This document shows, one piece after another, positions 62,588-64,000 of a stretch of DNA of 64,000 nt. The position numbers and the translations under genes are program-made. Source of the DNA: Yimella sp. cx-51 (GTDB lineage: Bacteria; Actinomycetota; Actinomycetes; Actinomycetales; Dermatophilaceae); NCBI RefSeq assembly GCF_017654605.1, contig NZ_CP072113.1, positions 2,852,001 through 2,916,000 of the forward strand. Direction: 5' to 3'. The stretch's first letter is position 1; every line of letters starts with the position of its first letter. Below the pieces are notes generated by a model. It was not told the origin of the DNA. It did no database searches and worked only from the letters and a program-made list of their open reading frames with translations.

Positions 62588-63540
62588 AGCGCGAGTCGTT
62601 CGCGATCGGCAACGTGCGGGTGCGGGCGGGCTCCACGCAGTCGACCGAACTCCCCATCACCCGCCTGGTCACCGGCGCCGAGATCTCGTTGCCGATCCGC
62701 GTGGTCCACGGCAAGTTCGACGGCCCGGTGGTCTGGGTCAACGCCGCCATCCACGGTGATGAAGTGGTGGGCGTCGAAGTTATCCGTGAAGTGCTGGCGA
62801 CGTTGTCTCCCAAGGCTTTTCACGGCACGCTCATCGCGGTGCCGATCGTCAACGTCCACGGATTCCTGGCCGGAGACCGCTACCTGCCCGACCGGCGCGA
62901 TCTCAACCGCAGCTTCCCCGGCTCAGCGCGCGGGTCACTCGCCGGACGGATCGCGCACCTGTTCCTGCAGGAGGTCGTGGCCAAGTGCGAGGTGGGCATC
63001 GACCTGCACACCGGGGCTGACCAGCGCACCAACCTGCCGCAGATCCGCGCCGACCTGGACGACCCGCGCACCCGCGAGCTCACCGAAGCCTTCGCGGCAC
63101 CGGTCATGCTCCACTCCGAGATCCGGGACGGCTCACTACGCCACGTCGCCGGCGAACGCGGGGCACGCGTCCTGCTCTACGAAGCGGGCGAATCCCGGCG
63201 CTTCGACGACTGGGCCATCGACGCCGGTGTGATCGGCGTGCGCCGGGTGCTGGCCGCGCTGGGCATGATCGAAGCCTTCGAGAACCAGCCCGTCGAGCCG
63301 TCCGTCGAATGCCGAGGCAGCGGCTGGGTGCGCGCCCGTCGCACCGGCATCCTGCGCCTCGACGCCCACCTCGGCCAACGGGTCACCCACGGCGAGCGAC
63401 TCGGCGCGCTCTACGACTCGTTCGGCAAGACGCTGCGCGCGGTCTACGCCGATCGCGACGGCGTCATCATCGGCCATACCAACGCGCCGCTGGTCAACTC
63501 CGGTGACGCACTCGTGCACATCGCGTCCGTAGTTGCCTGA
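62584..63540 (+). CDS. Succinylglutamate desuccinylase/aspartoacylase (AstE/M14-like)
   Basis: Zinc-dependent deacylase/carboxypeptidase-like enzyme of 318 residues. The zinc motif is VNAAIHGDEVVGVEVIREVL (H-x-x-E type, HGDE about residue 59), with RDLNRSFPGS as the substrate Arg region, the second zinc His in GIDLHTGADQRTNLPQI, and the catalytic Glu probably in LLYEAGES. A C-terminal beta domain follows. It is translationally coupled to the retropepsin-like gene and divergent from the RimK-type ligase, so it probably removes the ligase product. Confidence 0.88.
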   Translation: MKRESFAIGNVRVRAGSTQSTELPITRLVTGAEISLPIRVVHGKFDGPVVWVNAAIHGDEVVGVEVIREVLATLSPKAFHGTLIAVPIVNVHGFLAGDRYLPDRRDLNRSFPGSARGSLAGRIAHLFLQEVVAKCEVGIDLHTGADQRTNLPQIRADLDDPRTRELTEAFAAPVMLHSEIRDGSLRHVAGERGARVLLYEAGESRRFDDWAIDAGVIGVRRVLAALGMIEAFENQPVEPSVECRGSGWVRARRTGILRLDAHLGQRVTHGERLGALYDSFGKTLRAVYADRDGVIIGHTNAPLVNSGDALVHIASVVA

Positions 63541-63550
63541 CCCTCAGCAT

Positions 63551-63599
63551 CGAGTGGCCGGGCTATGAACTGGTGGCCGGGGTGTAGCCCGGCCACTCG
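63551..63599. repeat. Palindrome with 15-bp perfect arms
   Basis: CGAGTGGCCGGGCTA (63551-63565) and its exact complement (63585-63599) surround a 19-base loop. A third, related half unit follows at about 63601-63619 (minus strand reads CGAGTGGCCGGACTGTGAA). It lies ten bases after the M14 gene stop and runs into the broken end of the reductase fragment. It could serve as a terminator. Confidence 0.8.
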
Positions 63600-63619
63600 T
63601 TCACAGTCCGGCCACTCGG

Positions 63620-63761
63620 CGAAGAGCGAGTCACTCGCGTACGCGGCCTCGTCGAAGGGGACGTCCTTGAAGGTCCAGCCGCCGTGCGGGTGCTCTCCGC
63701 CTCCCGGTGCCTCGACGACTCCGTCAGCGGACACGAATTCGGTGACGATGAGTTGGCGCAC
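63620..63761 (-). pseudogene. Dihydrofolate-reductase-family (RibD C-terminal) N-terminal fragment
   Basis: MRQLIVTEFVSADGVVEAPG, then GWTFKDVPFDEAAYASD, is the start of the DHFR/RibD_C-like reductase family common in actinobacteria. After about 47 residues the family sequence stops and the frame enters the palindromic repeat at 63551-63619. About 130 residues are missing, so it is a gene remnant. Confidence 0.75.
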
Positions 63762-63977
63762 TACTTCTCCTTGATCTCAGGTTTCACGGCGTCCGGGGCG
63801 GGCGATCGATGCCTCGCCGTCTGGCGCACGTGCCCGGTCATCGGTATAGACCCTCCCGCGCGCCGAAACTCATCGCTGTTCGGCGAACAAACCGTAGATC
63901 TGCCCGCGGAGTGGTTAAGACTGTGCGGCTCTGGTCAGATGGCACGACGAAGGAACCCGGGCGACGAGGAGACGCAG
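63762..63977. other. Upstream region with no recognised gene
   Basis: About 215 bases between the reductase fragment and a probable start codon at 63978. I see no conserved coding sequence. GTGGTTAAGACTGTGCGG around 63910 may contain a promoter for the gene that leaves the window. Confidence 0.35.
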
Positions 63978-64000
63978 ATGAGTAGATCTGAGACCTTGGT
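63978..64000 (+). CDS. Start of an unidentified gene, cut by the window end
   Basis: ATG at 63978 is preceded by CGAGGAGACGC (a good ribosome-binding site). Only seven codons are visible (MSRSETL), too few to name the product. Confidence 0.5.

Overview
The window is high-GC DNA of a Gram-positive actinobacterium. Supporting signs are a 680-residue glutamine-dependent NadE, an EthA-type Baeyer-Villiger monooxygenase, a WS/DGAT acyltransferase, a Zwf1-type glucose-6-phosphate dehydrogenase, an MT0933-type antitoxin, DtxR/IdeR-like iron boxes, lipoproteins with serine-rich linkers, and many genes that look leaderless (a -10-like hexamer exactly six bases before the start codon). A Micrococcales lineage such as Dermacoccaceae is a guess from overall gene content, not something the sequence proves. 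I saw no rRNA, tRNA or CRISPR array.

Layout, left to right. 1-2021: an iron-siderophore importer (permease and lipoprotein) under two tandem IdeR-like boxes. 2.1-8.8 kb: nadE, a lipoprotein, an acyl-CoA ligase, a crotonase, a NUDIX hydrolase and thioredoxin. 8.77-11.88 kb: three insertion sequences nested inside one another. 12.1-13.4 kb: a lower-GC island with an orphan RHS toxin tip and a probable immunity gene. 14.1-19.3 kb: a tightly coupled five-gene operon (monooxygenase, GT4 glycosyltransferase, methyltransferase, alpha/alpha-toroid protein, methyltransferase) of unknown product. 19.4-31.4 kb: zwf-osmC-hydrolase, NUDIX, pfkA, small hydrolases, an OmpA-domain lipoprotein, an orphan antitoxin and an SRPBCC-epimerase.

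31.5-38.6 kb is a myo-inositol catabolic locus: iolD, a GntR regulator facing the other way, then iolC, an aldolase, iolB and iolA joined by four-base overlaps. iolG, iolE and a transporter are not in the window. 38.6-46.1 kb holds a frameshifted P1 peptidase, WS/DGAT, a YczE-like membrane protein, an ECF sigma factor coupled to ogt, and ppc. 46.1-49.1 kb has a small family of unknown paralogues; a 292-bp direct repeat made by copying one of them flanks a fructosamine-kinase-like gene. 49.2-52.5 kb contains several unfamiliar small genes and a TerD-domain protein.

52.6-56.5 kb is icmF (fused isobutyryl-CoA mutase) divergent from a MarR gene across a palindrome. Then come paired crcB genes, a decayed membrane gene, an AI-2E family transporter, and an MFS/MarR pair in which both members look broken. 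The right end carries a RimK-type ATP-grasp ligase with an added RCK_C domain, divergent from a retropepsin-like protease and an AstE-like M14 deacylase. This fits a predicted cycle that adds and removes peptide or amino-acid tags.

Two themes cut across the genes. First, several kinds of large intergenic palindrome occur, two of them in multiple copies; one has perfect 27-bp arms. Second, four genes carry single-base frameshifts, so either this stretch is decaying or the sequence has indel errors.
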